From Candidatus Enterococcus wittei (GTDB lineage Bacteria > Bacillota > Bacilli > Lactobacillales > Enterococcaceae): DNA of 64,000 bases. Shown in pieces: positions 39,600-49,177 of this stretch. Position 1 is the first letter of the stretch. The number at the start of each line of letters is the position of its first letter. The notes below the pieces were generated by a model. It made no database searches. It was given only the letters and a program-made list of their open reading frames with translations, and was not told where the DNA came from. The stretch is taken from NCBI RefSeq assembly GCF_002140175.1, contig NZ_NGMO01000002.1, positions 18,906 through 82,905 on the forward strand, written 5' to 3'. The translations under genes and the position numbers were made by a program.

Positions 39600-40130
39600 C
39601 GTAATCTCCCCCTTTAAAAAATCAACTTATCGACTGAATTAAATTTTTTTCATTATAAGAACAATTATAAAGGAATAAGATTAAAATGGCAAAATCAAAA
39701 TAAATTTATATTTATTTTTTAATATTAATTTGGTTATTAAATTTAGTTTTTTAAAAATATATATGTTATTTTAATATCTTTGAGCTAGTAACTAATAAAA
39801 ATCTATAATTTAGAAAAGAATAAAAAATTAGAAATTATACGAGTGGTCATCTGATATAGTATTAATTAGTACTATACTTAATTATGAACAAAGTCCCATC
39901 ATTAAATCAGTCATGATGATGGAAAAGGTACTGAAGTGGCTAAGAATGAGTCATAGATCATTTTAATAGATGCTCATTTTGCCACTCGCTATAATGAATG
40001 CTAATGCTGAGAGGGGATGTATTGAAAGGAATAGAAAAAATACAGGTGCATATATATGGAAAGAGGCTATTTCTTAATTATGAAAAATATGGTTGATGAA
40101 AGTGAAAATATGGAGGGTATAGATTGATAA
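39600..40130. other. AT-rich intergenic region with one hairpin
   Basis: This region holds the upstream control region of the Mga-type gene (very AT-rich, 39640-39800) and an imperfect hairpin at 39933-39989 (AGTGGC..AATGAG / CTCATTTTGCCACT). A TTAGTACTATACTTAATT stretch may be a promoter. No gene is recognisable. GGAGGGT at about 40111 serves the next gene. Confidence 0.5.
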
Positions 40131-40487
40131 ATGGATAAGTTGACTTTTGAAAGATATATTTTTTACTATCAAAGTTTATTAGAGGTTAATAATGAGTTTA
40201 AGTTATTAGTTCAGTATGGAGAGAATTTGATAAAAAATTTATTATCATATACGAATTGTCACCATCAAAATACTATGTTAGCTTTTACTGAAATAGTAGC
40301 TTTAGATGCTAAATTGCAATTGCTTGATTGCTACTGTTCTTATATGAAAGACCTAAAACTCCAAATGTCAGAAAAAGAGATTATTGATTTAATTGAAACG
40401 GAGTATAAAAAATTTTATATTGAATCATTGAATTGGGATATTGAATCGAATCATCGAACGCCATTTTCTTTATTAGTAATTGCCTGA
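40131..40487 (+). CDS. Hypothetical protein, 118 aa
   Basis: An acidic, largely helical soluble protein (MDKLTFERYIFYYQSLLEVNNEF...). I recognise no family, signal peptide or membrane span. It contains four Cys. Codon use is AT-rich like the neighbouring Mga-type region. It stands alone between gene-poor stretches, so its reality rests on length and a plausible GGAGGGT site 12 bases upstream. Confidence 0.5.
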   Translation: MDKLTFERYIFYYQSLLEVNNEFKLLVQYGENLIKNLLSYTNCHHQNTMLAFTEIVALDAKLQLLDCYCSYMKDLKLQMSEKEIIDLIETEYKKFYIESLNWDIESNHRTPFSLLVIA

Positions 40488-40682
40488 ATATCTTTTGAAG
40501 AACCTATGAAGTCTAGAAACTAACTTTGATCGCATGATTAATCAAGATGGAAGCTCAATAGATTTCAGCTAGATCATATAGTGATGATCTGATAATTGGT
40601 ATGTGTATTGATTTTTATAAGATGAGAAAAAACAGACTGTTGATAATAGTATACATAGTAAAAACATAAAGTAGCGCAGATA

Positions 40683-40848
40683 AGAGGCTGGAACAGAAGT
40701 GGTTAACTTCGAGAAATAAGAAGGGATTCACGAAAATTGCTTTTCAAATTTTTGTGAATCTCAGCCTATTATCGAAGGAGTTGCTTCTGATTCCGCCGTT
40801 TATACGTATTTAGAGCGAAGAGTAAATAATACTTTTATCCCACGCTCG
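40683..40848 (+). repeat. Dispersed intergenic element, copy B (long form)
   Basis: Same element as at 27786, but with an extra inner hairpin (GATTCACGAAAATTGC...TTTTTGTGAATC) in the loop of the first stem. The final stem is worn (GAGCGAAGAGTAAATAATACTTTTATCCCACGCTC). It opens with AGAGGCTGGAACAGAAGTGG. Confidence 0.8.
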
Positions 40849-41408
40849 TCTTAATAAAAAAGCTTTTTAAAGAAGCCAGTCGAATTCCTTTTTCATATTC
40901 GAAGAAGGTCTTTTTAAGGTATTTCAGGAACAGCAGAAAAAAGTTATCCTAGATTTTCTCATGATAAGTAACCAGCACTTTTTGTTTATAGAGTTAAGTG
41001 GTTTTCAGTTTAAATCGATAGTTATTGATTTATAACATCCGTTTCAGTAAAGTAGTACCCATAAAAAATTGCACCATTTTTTTTTATGCAATGTAACCTA
41101 AGTGATTTTCTGAATAGCAGTTCATACAAGGATTTCAATTGACATAGTGCTCCGCCAAAATAGGATTTTCTTTTTCTTGTAGCATCTCAATATTCCTTAC
41201 AAACTACGAAATGAACAATATACGACTATTTAGTTTGACTGTGATGAAATCTTCTATCACTGCAAGCTTTGGGCCATCAGCCAATAAATACAGATACTTA
41301 TAAATGTGAATTTTTATAACTAGTTGAAGGGCTGAATATATTTTAATTAGGCGTAGTTTGCTATAATAGATAATGAGGGTAAAGTGTACAATGAAGGAGT
41401 TGGAACAA
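40849..41408. other. Gene-free region before degV
   Basis: No intact gene is seen on either strand. The reverse strand near 41040-41190 shows short stop-broken frames that could be a decayed coding sequence, but no family can be named. TATAAT at 41361-41366 is a likely -10 for degV. Confidence 0.4.
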
Positions 41409-42272
41409 GTGTACCAAATAGTAACAGATTCATGCTGTGACTTGCCATACCAAGTTTTAGCAGAAGCAAATGTTGATTTTTTATCCATGGAGATCCAGTT
41501 AGGTGAGCAAGTACTAGTGGATGATCTTGGTAAAACGTTTAATTATGAGAGTTTTATTAATCAATTACGGGATGGCGCAATGCCAACGACCTCACAAATC
41601 AATGTAGGTCGTTATCTCGAGTTTTTCCGGGGATATGTCGAAAAACAAATACCAGTATTGTATGTAGCATTTTCCAGCGGATTAAGCGGTTCTTACAATA
41701 GTGCTTTACAGGCGATAGAGTTACTCAAAGAATCCTATGAAGATCCTCAAATCTATGTATTTGATACGAAAGCTGCCAGTATTGGTGAAGGAATTTTAGT
41801 ATTAGCAGCAGCTAGACGGAAAAAAGAAGGTTATTCCCTTGAAGAAACAATCCAATGGTTAGAAAACAACTATTTAAAAGTTCATTCTTGGGTAACTGTC
41901 GATGATTTGAAATATTTAGAACGTGGTGGTCGTATTTCAAAAGCCAGTGCAACAATAGGAAGTATTTTAAGTGTGAAACCCATCATCACAGTGGATCCTG
42001 GCGGTCATTTAATCAATGTAGATAAGGTACGTGGTAGGAATAAATCGATTCAAAAAGTTGTCGATGAAACAATCAGAACCATTGTTGCTCCATTAGAACA
42101 AACGGTCTATATCGCCTATGCTGGTGATTTGGAAAGTGCAGAAAAAGCCAAAAAATTATTGGAAGAAAATATCAAGATGAAAGAAGTAAAACTCTATCCA
42201 TTAGGCCCAACAGTCGCAAGTCATACTGGTTATGGATGTATTGCGATATTTTCAATGGGAACTACTCGTTAG
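41409..42272 (+). CDS. DegV-family fatty-acid-binding protein
   Basis: 287 residues from GTG 41409 (VYQIVTDSCCDLPYQ), which has GAAGGAG 10 bases upstream; ATGs at 41373 and 41391 are in frame but the latter overlaps the ribosome site. Typical DegV strings: TSQINVGRYLEFF, FSSGLSGSYNSA, TKAASIGEGILV, DDLKYLERGGRISKASA and GPTVASHTGYGCIAIF. Family members bind fatty acids and act as FakB, the carrier for the fatty acid kinase FakA in phospholipid synthesis. It is a single-gene unit. Confidence 0.92.
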   Translation: MYQIVTDSCCDLPYQVLAEANVDFLSMEIQLGEQVLVDDLGKTFNYESFINQLRDGAMPTTSQINVGRYLEFFRGYVEKQIPVLYVAFSSGLSGSYNSALQAIELLKESYEDPQIYVFDTKAASIGEGILVLAAARRKKEGYSLEETIQWLENNYLKVHSWVTVDDLKYLERGGRISKASATIGSILSVKPIITVDPGGHLINVDKVRGRNKSIQKVVDETIRTIVAPLEQTVYIAYAGDLESAEKAKKLLEENIKMKEVKLYPLGPTVASHTGYGCIAIFSMGTTR

Positions 42273-42415
42273 GACAGTCAAGTAAACTACTCAGCATTTA
42301 TGGGTAGTTTAACTAGATAGAGGTACGTCTTATAAATCAATGAATAATTCAAGTTGATGACAGCTAAATTCAACCTTTATAAAAGAGATGTAATCTGTAT
42401 TTAATTATAATAAAT

Positions 42416-42466
42416 AAGCCCAAGAATCCGAAAATAGTTTTTCATATTTTCGGATTCTTGGGCTTT
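42416..42466. terminator. Bidirectional hairpin, stand-alone module E
   Basis: A perfect 21-bp stem (AAGCCCAAGAATCCGAAAATA and complement) with a 9-base loop separates the convergent degV and ABC-F genes. Its core AATCCGAAAATAG recurs at 52171 and 59625. Confidence 0.85.
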
Positions 42467-42551
42467 AAGCGATCAGGCGCAGAGTTGCTCTAGAATCTGT
42501 AGGTTTATATAAATTTATCTAGAAGTTGTAGTCACTTGTTATGACTGTATT

Positions 42552-44174
42552 CTATGCCCACAGTTGTTCTAATTGTTTTTGAATATCTTTATTTTCCAAG
42601 AATTCATCATAAGTGGTATCTGCACGATCGATGACGCCTTTATCGGACACAGCGATAATTCGGTTTGCTAATGTTTGGATAAATTGATGGTCATGAGAAG
42701 CAAATAAAATCGAACCGGTGAAAGCCATTAAGCCATCGTTTAAAGCAGTAATTGACTCCAAGTCTAAATGGTTTGTCGGATCATCTAAGACTAAAACATT
42801 TGCCTTAGAAAGCATCAATTTAGAAAGCATACAGCGAACTTTTTCTCCACCAGAAAGAACATTGACAGGTTTTAGAACTTCTTCACCTGAAAATAACATA
42901 CGTCCTAAGAAGCTTCGTAAAAATGTATTGTCATCTTCTTCTTTACTTGCATATTGGCGCAACCAATCAAGAATCGTTAAATCTGTATCGAATTCTTTTG
43001 TCGTATCTTTTGGTAGATAAGAATGGCTTGTAGTCACACCCCAACGGACAGTACCAGTATCTGGAGTAAGTTCGCCCATGATAACTTTAAACAAAGTGGT
43101 CGTTGTAATATCATTTTCAGCTACAAAAGCAACTTTATCTTCTTTGTTCAAAGTAAATGATATATCATCTAAAATCTTCTTACCATCGATCGTTACACTT
43201 ACATTTTCGACTTGTAGCAAGTCATTCCCGATTTCTCGTTCTGGTTTGAAGCCAACGAAAGGATAACGTCTAGAAGAAGGTTGAATATCATCTAGCGTAA
43301 TTTTTTCTAACATTTTTTTACGAGAAGTTGCTTGTTTTGATTTAGAAGCATTCGCACTGAAACGAGCAATAAATTCTTGTAATTCTTTGATTTGTTCTTC
43401 TTTTTTTGCATTTGCGTTTGCTTGTAATTTTGTTGCTAGTTGACTGGATTCTAACCAAAAATCATAGTTTCCAACATATAGCTTGATTTTACCAAAATCT
43501 AAATCGGCCATATGTGTACATACTTTGTTTAAGAAATGACGGTCATGGGAAACGACGATGACTGTATTTTCAAAGTTGATCAAAAATTCTTCCAACCAAT
43601 TGATTGATTGAATGTCTAAACCGTTTGTGGGTTCATCAAGAAGCAATACATCAGGTTTACCAAATAATGTTTGCGCTAGTAAGACTTTAACTTTTTGACC
43701 ACCAGTTAACTCGCTCATCAACTGATGATGTAATTCTTCAGGGATATTCAAGCCTTGAAGTAAAACAGCTGCTTCAGGTTCCGCTTCCCAACCGTTTAAT
43801 TCAGCAAATTCGCCTTCTAGTTCAGCCGCACGAATACCGTCTTCGTCTGTGAATTCTTCTTTCATATAAATGGCATCTTTTTCTTTCATTACTTCGTATA
43901 AACGTTTATGCCCCATAATAACAGTTTCTAACACTGTATATTCTTCGTAATCATAATGATTTTGTTTCAAAACAGCCATACGTTCATCTGGACCTAATGA
44001 AACTGTGCCAGTCGATGGTTGTAAATCACCAGATAATACTTTAAGGAATGTTGATTTACCTGCACCATTTGCACCTATTAAGCCGTAGCAATTGCCGGGT
44101 GTGAATTTTATATTAACATCATCAAATAGTTTGCGATCTGAAAAGTGCAAACTTACATCATTTACAGTAATCAA
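42552..44174 (-). CDS. ABC-F family ATPase (YkpA/YbiT type)
   Basis: 540 residues, two ABC domains without membrane spans: GANGAGKSTFLK, LTGGQKVKVLLAQ and LLLDEPTNGLD in the first; SGGEKVRCMLSKLM and LVLDDPTNHLD in the second, where Walker A is degenerate (VAENDITTTTLF). A linker helix (about 240-290, rich in Lys/Gln) joins them. ABC-F proteins act on the ribosome. Lack of a long C-terminal extension and the sequence type suggest the housekeeping YkpA/YbiT group rather than an antibiotic-resistance member. A parS site lies in its upstream region. Confidence 0.9.
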   Translation of the reverse strand: MITVNDVSLHFSDRKLFDDVNIKFTPGNCYGLIGANGAGKSTFLKVLSGDLQPSTGTVSLGPDERMAVLKQNHYDYEEYTVLETVIMGHKRLYEVMKEKDAIYMKEEFTDEDGIRAAELEGEFAELNGWEAEPEAAVLLQGLNIPEELHHQLMSELTGGQKVKVLLAQTLFGKPDVLLLDEPTNGLDIQSINWLEEFLINFENTVIVVSHDRHFLNKVCTHMADLDFGKIKLYVGNYDFWLESSQLATKLQANANAKKEEQIKELQEFIARFSANASKSKQATSRKKMLEKITLDDIQPSSRRYPFVGFKPEREIGNDLLQVENVSVTIDGKKILDDISFTLNKEDKVAFVAENDITTTTLFKVIMGELTPDTGTVRWGVTTSHSYLPKDTTKEFDTDLTILDWLRQYASKEEDDNTFLRSFLGRMLFSGEEVLKPVNVLSGGEKVRCMLSKLMLSKANVLVLDDPTNHLDLESITALNDGLMAFTGSILFASHDHQFIQTLANRIIAVSDKGVIDRADTTYDEFLENKDIQKQLEQLWA

Positions 44175-44269
44175 TTTTTTTCCTCACTTTATCTTTATAA
44201 TATTTTGACAAGCCTTCTAGAATTATATAGGGGAATGTTGAAAGTTTCAAGGAAATCAGAAATTCTTTA

Positions 44270-44285
44270 TGTTTCACGTGAAACA
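44270..44285. promoter_or_regulatory. parS chromosome partition site 2
   Basis: TGTTTCACGTGAAACA, identical to the site at 22631, in the divergent gap between the ABC-F and HdeD-like genes, about 31 kb from oriC. Confidence 0.9.
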
Positions 44286-44409
44286 CAAGAAGGAAAAAAT
44301 TTTTTAATTTTTTTTTAAAATAAAAGCATTTTCAAAACAGCAAATTTTTTGACGTTATTTAACGAGGGGCGTAAGATAAATACAAATCAAATGAAAGGAA
44401 GGATAAAAA

Positions 44410-44931
44410 ATGGGAAAAAGAAGAAAAGTGGACTGGGGCTCATTGATTTTAGGAATACTCTTTGTAATTGTATCTCTATTATCATTCCAAGATCCAGTTG
44501 GTAATCTTGTGGCTATCGTTATTGTATTTGCAGTTTTTGCTTTTCTAAAAGGGATTTTTGAATTGTTCGTCCGTAATCGTGTGAAGGAATTGACTGGTTA
44601 CAAAGGAAAAATGCCATTATTGATAGGGATTATTGATATTTTGATCGGAATCTTCTTTCTATTCAACATTGGCGCTGGGGTAGTTGCTTTACCTTATGTA
44701 TTCGCAATCTGGTTTATTATGGATTCAGTCTTAGCATTATTTACTGCTGATCTTGCAAAAGGACTAAGCGAAGGCTACTACTGGTTTACGATCATTGTCA
44801 ATATTTTAGGAATCTTACTTGGTATTATTCTATTATTCAATCCATTATCTTCAGCATTGACACTAAGCTTTTTGGTTGGTTTCTACTTCATGCTTTTTGG
44901 AATCACCCATATCGTTTACGCGTTTAGATAA
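44410..44931 (+). CDS. HdeD-like (DUF308) membrane protein
   Basis: 173 residues, six hydrophobic segments in three similar pairs, with GILFVIVSLLSFQDP and LGIILLFNPLSSALTL as internal repeats typical of the family. HdeD is linked to acid resistance in enterics; the role in Gram-positives is unknown. It is a single gene with GAAAGGAAGG upstream and a strong terminator downstream. Confidence 0.85.
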   Translation: MGKRRKVDWGSLILGILFVIVSLLSFQDPVGNLVAIVIVFAVFAFLKGIFELFVRNRVKELTGYKGKMPLLIGIIDILIGIFFLFNIGAGVVALPYVFAIWFIMDSVLALFTADLAKGLSEGYYWFTIIVNILGILLGIILLFNPLSSALTLSFLVGFYFMLFGITHIVYAFR

Positions 44932-44981
44932 TCAACAAATTAAAATAGTACGCTTCTAGAAAATGAAAAAACACCATAGTT

Positions 44982-45029
44982 AAAAAGCCGCTGGTTCGAG
45001 CAAGTTACTCGAATCCAACGGCTTTTTTT
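44982..45029. terminator. Bidirectional terminator
   Basis: AAAAAGCCG...GGTTCGAG and CTCGAATCC...CGGCTTTTTTT between convergent genes. Confidence 0.92.
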
Positions 45030-45058
45030 AGGTTTCTATGATCAATAAAAGAAAGAAT

Positions 45059-46795
45059 CTATTTTGCTCGTTCCTTTTCGTATAATTCATTTAAGACAGG
45101 TAGATCATGAACTTCATACTTTTCTTTAAAATGTGCAATTTCTTCAGCTGAATAATACATTGGATCTAGATGAAGATCCTCAACCGGTAAAGGACGTTTG
45201 TTTTCAATTTTTACATCAATGACAACAGGACGCTTTGCAGTGACAGCAGCATCAAATGCTGGGCGTAACTGTTCGTATCTAGTAATTGTGAAACCATCGG
45301 CACCTAAAGCCTCGCACGCTTTTCCAAAATCGGCTTCTTCAATAAAAACGCCAAATTTCTTTTGTTCGGTATCTTCTTGTTCGGCTTCAATAAATCCAAA
45401 AGAATTGTTGGAGAAAACAACGTTGATAATTGGTAATTGATAAGCAACTTGGGTCAAGATATCTTGCATGACCATGGCAAAGCCACCATCACCACTCAAA
45501 GTAAATACTTGCCTTTCTGGAAAACTTAATTGTGCAGCAATTCCACCAGGAACGCCATTCCCCATAGTAGCAAACCAACCAGAGGTCGTATGCTGTTGCT
45601 GACCGTTCATCTCAAGTAGGCGAATCGAATGAATGGTTGTATTTCCAACATCAGTAACAAAGATTGCATCTTCTTTTGCAACACGATTGATTTCTTTATA
45701 GACTGCTTCTGGACGTAGTGGTTGGTCTTTACGGTCTGCAAAGGAATGTAGCCACTTATGCCACTTGCGAACATTTTCCTGATTTGCGGAATACCAAGCA
45801 TCTGCCTTACGTGAAGAGCCTAATTCTACCAGTTGTTGCAATGTCACTGCGGCATCCCCTAAAATCGACACATCTGTTGGGTGTCGGCGACCAAATTTTG
45901 AAGCATCAATATCGACTTGAATAAATGCGGCTTCTGGATTGAAGAAAGCCCGTCCAAAAGGAAAATCACTCCCTACGAATAAAATCAAATCCGCTTGTGC
46001 TAAAGCTTCGTTTGCTGGTTTAGTAGCCACACGTCCGGCAAAGCCAAGGAAATTTTCGTAAGTATCAGGAATAATTCCTTTTGCTAACACAGAAGCCACG
46101 ACTGGCATCGAAAAGTGTTTCGTAAAGTGTTCAATTTGTGCAAAACCATGGCGTATTCCTTGGCCAATAAACAATACTGGTTTCTTCGCTTGTTCGATAA
46201 GAGGCAAAGCCGTTAAAATATCCTTTTTCTCAGGCAAGACAACTCCTGTTTTATAGTTTTTAGCAGTTGAAAATTCTTGAATATCAATTTCTTCAAAGCC
46301 AAAATCAACAGGAATCGTCACGATGGCTACCCCTTTGTAGGCATATGCAGCTTTGATTGCTTCATCAACGACATGTGGCAAACTTTCTGGGGTCATGACG
46401 GTTCGATTATATACGCTGACATCTGCAAAAATTGGATTTTCATTTAATTCTTGAAAGGCATTGTAATTCATGGAAGTGGAAGGGACTTGCCCTAAAAGAG
46501 CAACTACAGGTACATGATCCATTTGAGCATCGTAAAGGCCATTGATCAAATGAGTCGCGCCAGGTCCAGCTGAACCGAATACTGCACCAACTTTACCAGT
46601 TAACTTCGCATCAGCTGCCGCAGCTAATGCACCGACTTCTTCATGACGAACTTGAATGTAGTGAATGTTCTCTCTTTCATGATATAACGCATCCATAATG
46701 GAATTGAATGATCCGCCGGGAATACCATAAATATGATCGATCTCCCAACTTTCAAGTACTTTCACCATGGCAATACCAGCATTAATCGTTGACAT
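45059..46795 (-). CDS. pox: Pyruvate oxidase (acetyl-phosphate forming)
   Basis: 578 residues, a TPP-dependent three-domain enzyme. The N-terminal half has the catalytic Glu in RHEEVGALAAAADA, the middle FAD-type domain has FIGQGIRHGF and FVGSDFPFG, and the C-terminal domain has the TPP/Mg motif GDGGFAMVMQDILTQ...NNSFG. It converts pyruvate, phosphate and oxygen to acetyl phosphate, CO2 and hydrogen peroxide (SpxB/Pox of lactic bacteria). The closest alternatives are other TPP oxidases or decarboxylases of the acetolactate synthase superfamily, but the overall pattern fits Pox. It is a single-gene unit. Confidence 0.9.
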   Translation of the reverse strand: MSTINAGIAMVKVLESWEIDHIYGIPGGSFNSIMDALYHERENIHYIQVRHEEVGALAAAADAKLTGKVGAVFGSAGPGATHLINGLYDAQMDHVPVVALLGQVPSTSMNYNAFQELNENPIFADVSVYNRTVMTPESLPHVVDEAIKAAYAYKGVAIVTIPVDFGFEEIDIQEFSTAKNYKTGVVLPEKKDILTALPLIEQAKKPVLFIGQGIRHGFAQIEHFTKHFSMPVVASVLAKGIIPDTYENFLGFAGRVATKPANEALAQADLILFVGSDFPFGRAFFNPEAAFIQVDIDASKFGRRHPTDVSILGDAAVTLQQLVELGSSRKADAWYSANQENVRKWHKWLHSFADRKDQPLRPEAVYKEINRVAKEDAIFVTDVGNTTIHSIRLLEMNGQQQHTTSGWFATMGNGVPGGIAAQLSFPERQVFTLSGDGGFAMVMQDILTQVAYQLPIINVVFSNNSFGFIEAEQEDTEQKKFGVFIEEADFGKACEALGADGFTITRYEQLRPAFDAAVTAKRPVVIDVKIENKRPLPVEDLHLDPMYYSAEEIAHFKEKYEVHDLPVLNELYEKERAK

Positions 46796-46950
46796 AGTCG
46801 CACACTCCTCTAAAAAAAGATGATGTTGAATTTAGTTAAAGTATAAAGCTTACTGGATAAAAGCCCAACTAAATCGCTTTTCATAAAAATAGTAGTCACA
46901 TTTTTTGCAATATGCTAGAGTAGTAAATAAATGATTGAAAGGGGATTTGT

Positions 46951-47769
46951 ATGATTGAATGGCTGTTAGGGCTAGAACCATGGCAACAAGCACTAGCTGG
47001 GACCGCCTTTACTTATTTTATGACGGCACTTGGAGCAGGGTTAGTATTTTTCTTTAAAGAAATTAAGAAAGAAGTTTTAAATCTGATGTTAGGGTTTGCT
47101 TCAGGTGTGATGATTGCGGCAAGTTTTTGGTCCTTATTAGATCCAGCAATCACTAAAGCTGAAGAAAATGGTGATATTGCTTGGCTAGTCGTTAGTATTG
47201 GTTTTGGTTTAGGTGGTTTGTTTCTCTATATTGCAGATAAAACATTACCGCATATGCATTTTGGACCACAACATGAAAAAGAAGGACTACCAACTCATTT
47301 AAAACGAACGATCTTACTTGTCTTTTCGATTACACTGCATAATATTCCAGAAGGGTTAGCTGTCGGAGTTGCTTTCGGTGCAGCTTCAGCTTCAGATAAC
47401 CCTACTGCGGCTGTCTTAGCTGCGGTGTCGGTAGCATTAGGGATTGGGATCCAAAATTTCCCAGAAGGGGCTGCAGTATCGATCCCATTACGCCAAGAAG
47501 GACTAAGCCGTACAAAAGCATTTGTCTATGGTCAAGCCTCTGGTATCGTAGAACCAATAGCAGGAGTTATCGGTGCTGTTTTAGTGACTAAAGTATCTGT
47601 TTTGTTACCATATGCTTTAGCCTTTGCTGCTGGTGCAATGATTTATGTCGTGGTGGAAGAATTGATTCCTGAAGCACAACAGACATTATCAAGTAAACGT
47701 CACTTTGCAGTTTTTGGCGTCATGCTTGGATTTATCATCATGATGATTTTAGACGTAGCATTAGGGTGA
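46951..47769 (+). CDS. ZIP-family metal (zinc) transporter
   Basis: 272 residues, about eight membrane spans with the metal-binding motif HNIPEGLAVGVAFG in TM4 and QNFPEGAAVSIPLR in TM5. The His-containing loop (HMHFGPQHEKEG) lies between spans 3 and 4. It resembles GufA/ZupT-type importers of Zn and other divalent metals. It has its own GAAAGGGG site and is divergent from pox. Confidence 0.9.
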   Translation: MIEWLLGLEPWQQALAGTAFTYFMTALGAGLVFFFKEIKKEVLNLMLGFASGVMIAASFWSLLDPAITKAEENGDIAWLVVSIGFGLGGLFLYIADKTLPHMHFGPQHEKEGLPTHLKRTILLVFSITLHNIPEGLAVGVAFGAASASDNPTAAVLAAVSVALGIGIQNFPEGAAVSIPLRQEGLSRTKAFVYGQASGIVEPIAGVIGAVLVTKVSVLLPYALAFAAGAMIYVVVEELIPEAQQTLSSKRHFAVFGVMLGFIIMMILDVALG

Positions 47770-47845
47770 AAAAGATATATCATTTATCCGTTTGCGGATT
47801 TCTAAATAAACAGGAAAATGATATAACAACTATATATCTTTTTTT
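47769..47845 (+). terminator. Hairpin after the ZIP gene
   Basis: AAAAAGATATAT pairs with ATATATCTTTTTTT over a loop of about 50 bases. A second, compact bidirectional hairpin (AAAAAAGAGGGGTGAAAT-like with ATTTCATCTCTCTTTTTTT) follows at 47862-47904 and serves the convergent small gene. Confidence 0.65.
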
Positions 47846-47919
47846 AAAATTTGTGGAAAATAAAAAAGAGGGGTGAAAATCGTAAATTTCATCTCTCTTT
47901 TTTTATTTATTTCCCCATT

Positions 47920-48117
47920 TTAGTAGTACTTTCTACGTTGTGATGCATGAGTGATCCAACGGACTAACCAGATAGCAATAGCTGCTGGGATTAATAGTTT
48001 GATACCTAACCATAATAGGCTAGAGATAATCCCTACAAAAAGGCTAAGGATGAAACTGGCTACGATCAATCCTACAATCAATAAACCTATCGTAACAAAT
48101 GTGTTTCTTTGACGCAT
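47920..48117 (-). CDS. Small two-TM membrane protein
   Basis: 65 residues with two hydrophobic segments and basic ends (MRQRN... and HASQRRKYY). A strong AAAGAGGCG-type site precedes it. It resembles small LiaI/envelope-stress membrane proteins only in general form; I do not assign a function. Confidence 0.65.
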   Translation of the reverse strand: MRQRNTFVTIGLLIVGLIVASFILSLFVGIISSLLWLGIKLLIPAAIAIWLVRWITHASQRRKYY

Positions 48118-48306
48118 AACAATCGCCTCTTTCTAGTTGAATGTTCATTACAACTTTACATTTTTTCTTCCTGTTCCCTATGAAGAAACTATATCAAGGA
48201 TACTATGATAAAACATCCATCTGTAGGCTGATTTATCTTTGCAACTTTGGTGTGAATCAGTTGCTTTAATTCTCTTGATCCTATTAAAATGAGGAAAGGG
48301 GATGAA

Positions 48307-48891
48307 ATGAGTATGCCAAAAAACCGATTAGAAGCTTTTACTGATGCGGTAATTGCTATTATTATGACGATTCTTGTGTTAGAGTTGCACGTGCCGCAAT
48401 CAGATACGTTTCAAGCATTAACTGCGTTAGGATTTCGAATAGTGATTTATATTGTCAGCTTCTTTACTTTAGGGATTTATTGGAACAATCACCATCATTT
48501 ATTTCAGGCCATACACAAAATCAATGGGCGTACGCTATGGGCGAATAGCTTTTTTCTTTTTGCGTTATCACTTTTTCCATTCGCTACTTCGTGGATCAGT
48601 GAGTATGTTAATAGTTTGGCCCCTGAAGTCACTTATGGGTTCGTCACATTAGGTGCAAACGTAGCCTATTATTTATTGATGAGAACCTTGGTAGAAACAG
48701 ATAAGGACAATAAAAATTTTATCAAAACGTTATTAGGTAACTACAAAAAATCGTATTTATCCATGGGTTTAAATGTGTTAGGGATTCTATTAGGGTTTTG
48801 GCTGGCACCTATAGCAGTATTGATCGTTAATCTTTTTATTTTAGTAGCATGGCTGATTCCAAGTCGAAAAATCGAGGCGTATTTTCATTAG
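48307..48891 (+). CDS. TMEM175-type (DUF1211) potassium channel-like protein
   Basis: About 195 residues; the start at 48307 is favoured by GAGGAAAGGGG just upstream, over the ATG at 48289 that overlaps it. The first span carries RLEAFTDAVIAIIMTILVLEL, the family's RxxxFSD-like motif, and six spans are predicted (one TMEM175 repeat). Bacterial relatives form tetrameric cation channels selective for potassium. It stands alone after a gap and is not linked to the Trk operon 8 kb away. Confidence 0.85.
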   Translation: MSMPKNRLEAFTDAVIAIIMTILVLELHVPQSDTFQALTALGFRIVIYIVSFFTLGIYWNNHHHLFQAIHKINGRTLWANSFFLFALSLFPFATSWISEYVNSLAPEVTYGFVTLGANVAYYLLMRTLVETDKDNKNFIKTLLGNYKKSYLSMGLNVLGILLGFWLAPIAVLIVNLFILVAWLIPSRKIEAYFH

Positions 48892-48976
48892 ATCGTTGTA
48901 TTTAAGAAAATTGTAAATAAAATATAAGAAAAAAATCGATTATTTAAGGGATAATGTTGCTTAAAGAGGGATGTTT

Positions 48977-49117
48977 ATGAGGAATCGAAAAAATTTCTAT
49001 ATCGGTTTAATTGCCAGCGTGATCACCATACTTATATACATCGATCAAACGAAATGTAGCGGTCTTGTTGTGGGAATATCTATTTTGTGTACGTTGGTCA
49101 CAATGATTAAAGGCTAA
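48977..49117 (+). CDS. Small membrane peptide, 46 aa
   Basis: From ATG 48977 (AAAGAGGG six bases upstream; an ATG at 48971 abuts that site) it encodes MRNRKNFYIGLIASVITILIYIDQ... ending LVTMIKG, with two hydrophobic segments. No family is recognised. It is followed by a strong terminator, which supports it as a real short transcript. Confidence 0.55.
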   Translation: MRNRKNFYIGLIASVITILIYIDQTKCSGLVVGISILCTLVTMIKG

Positions 49118-49119
49118 AT

Positions 49120-49177
49120 AGTTTTGATGCACTGATGCGTACTTAGTACAAAGCAAAAGGCATCAAAACTTTTTTTT
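49120..49177 (+). terminator. Terminator of the small membrane peptide gene
   Basis: AGTTTTGATGC/GCATCAAAACT with seven T after it. Beyond it, 49178-49469 shows no gene; only a second stem at 49420-49454 (GACCTCC-AC-ATACC/GGTAT-AC-GGAGGTC), which can terminate the convergent 49470 gene. Confidence 0.85.

Noticed and set aside
41040-41190. Decayed coding sequence on the reverse strand before degV
   Set aside because: Short fragments look protein-like but several stops and no family match make it unsupported.
42552-44174. ABC-F protein as an antibiotic-resistance determinant
   Set aside because: Sequence type and linker fit the housekeeping YkpA/YbiT group; no leader peptide or attenuator is seen upstream.
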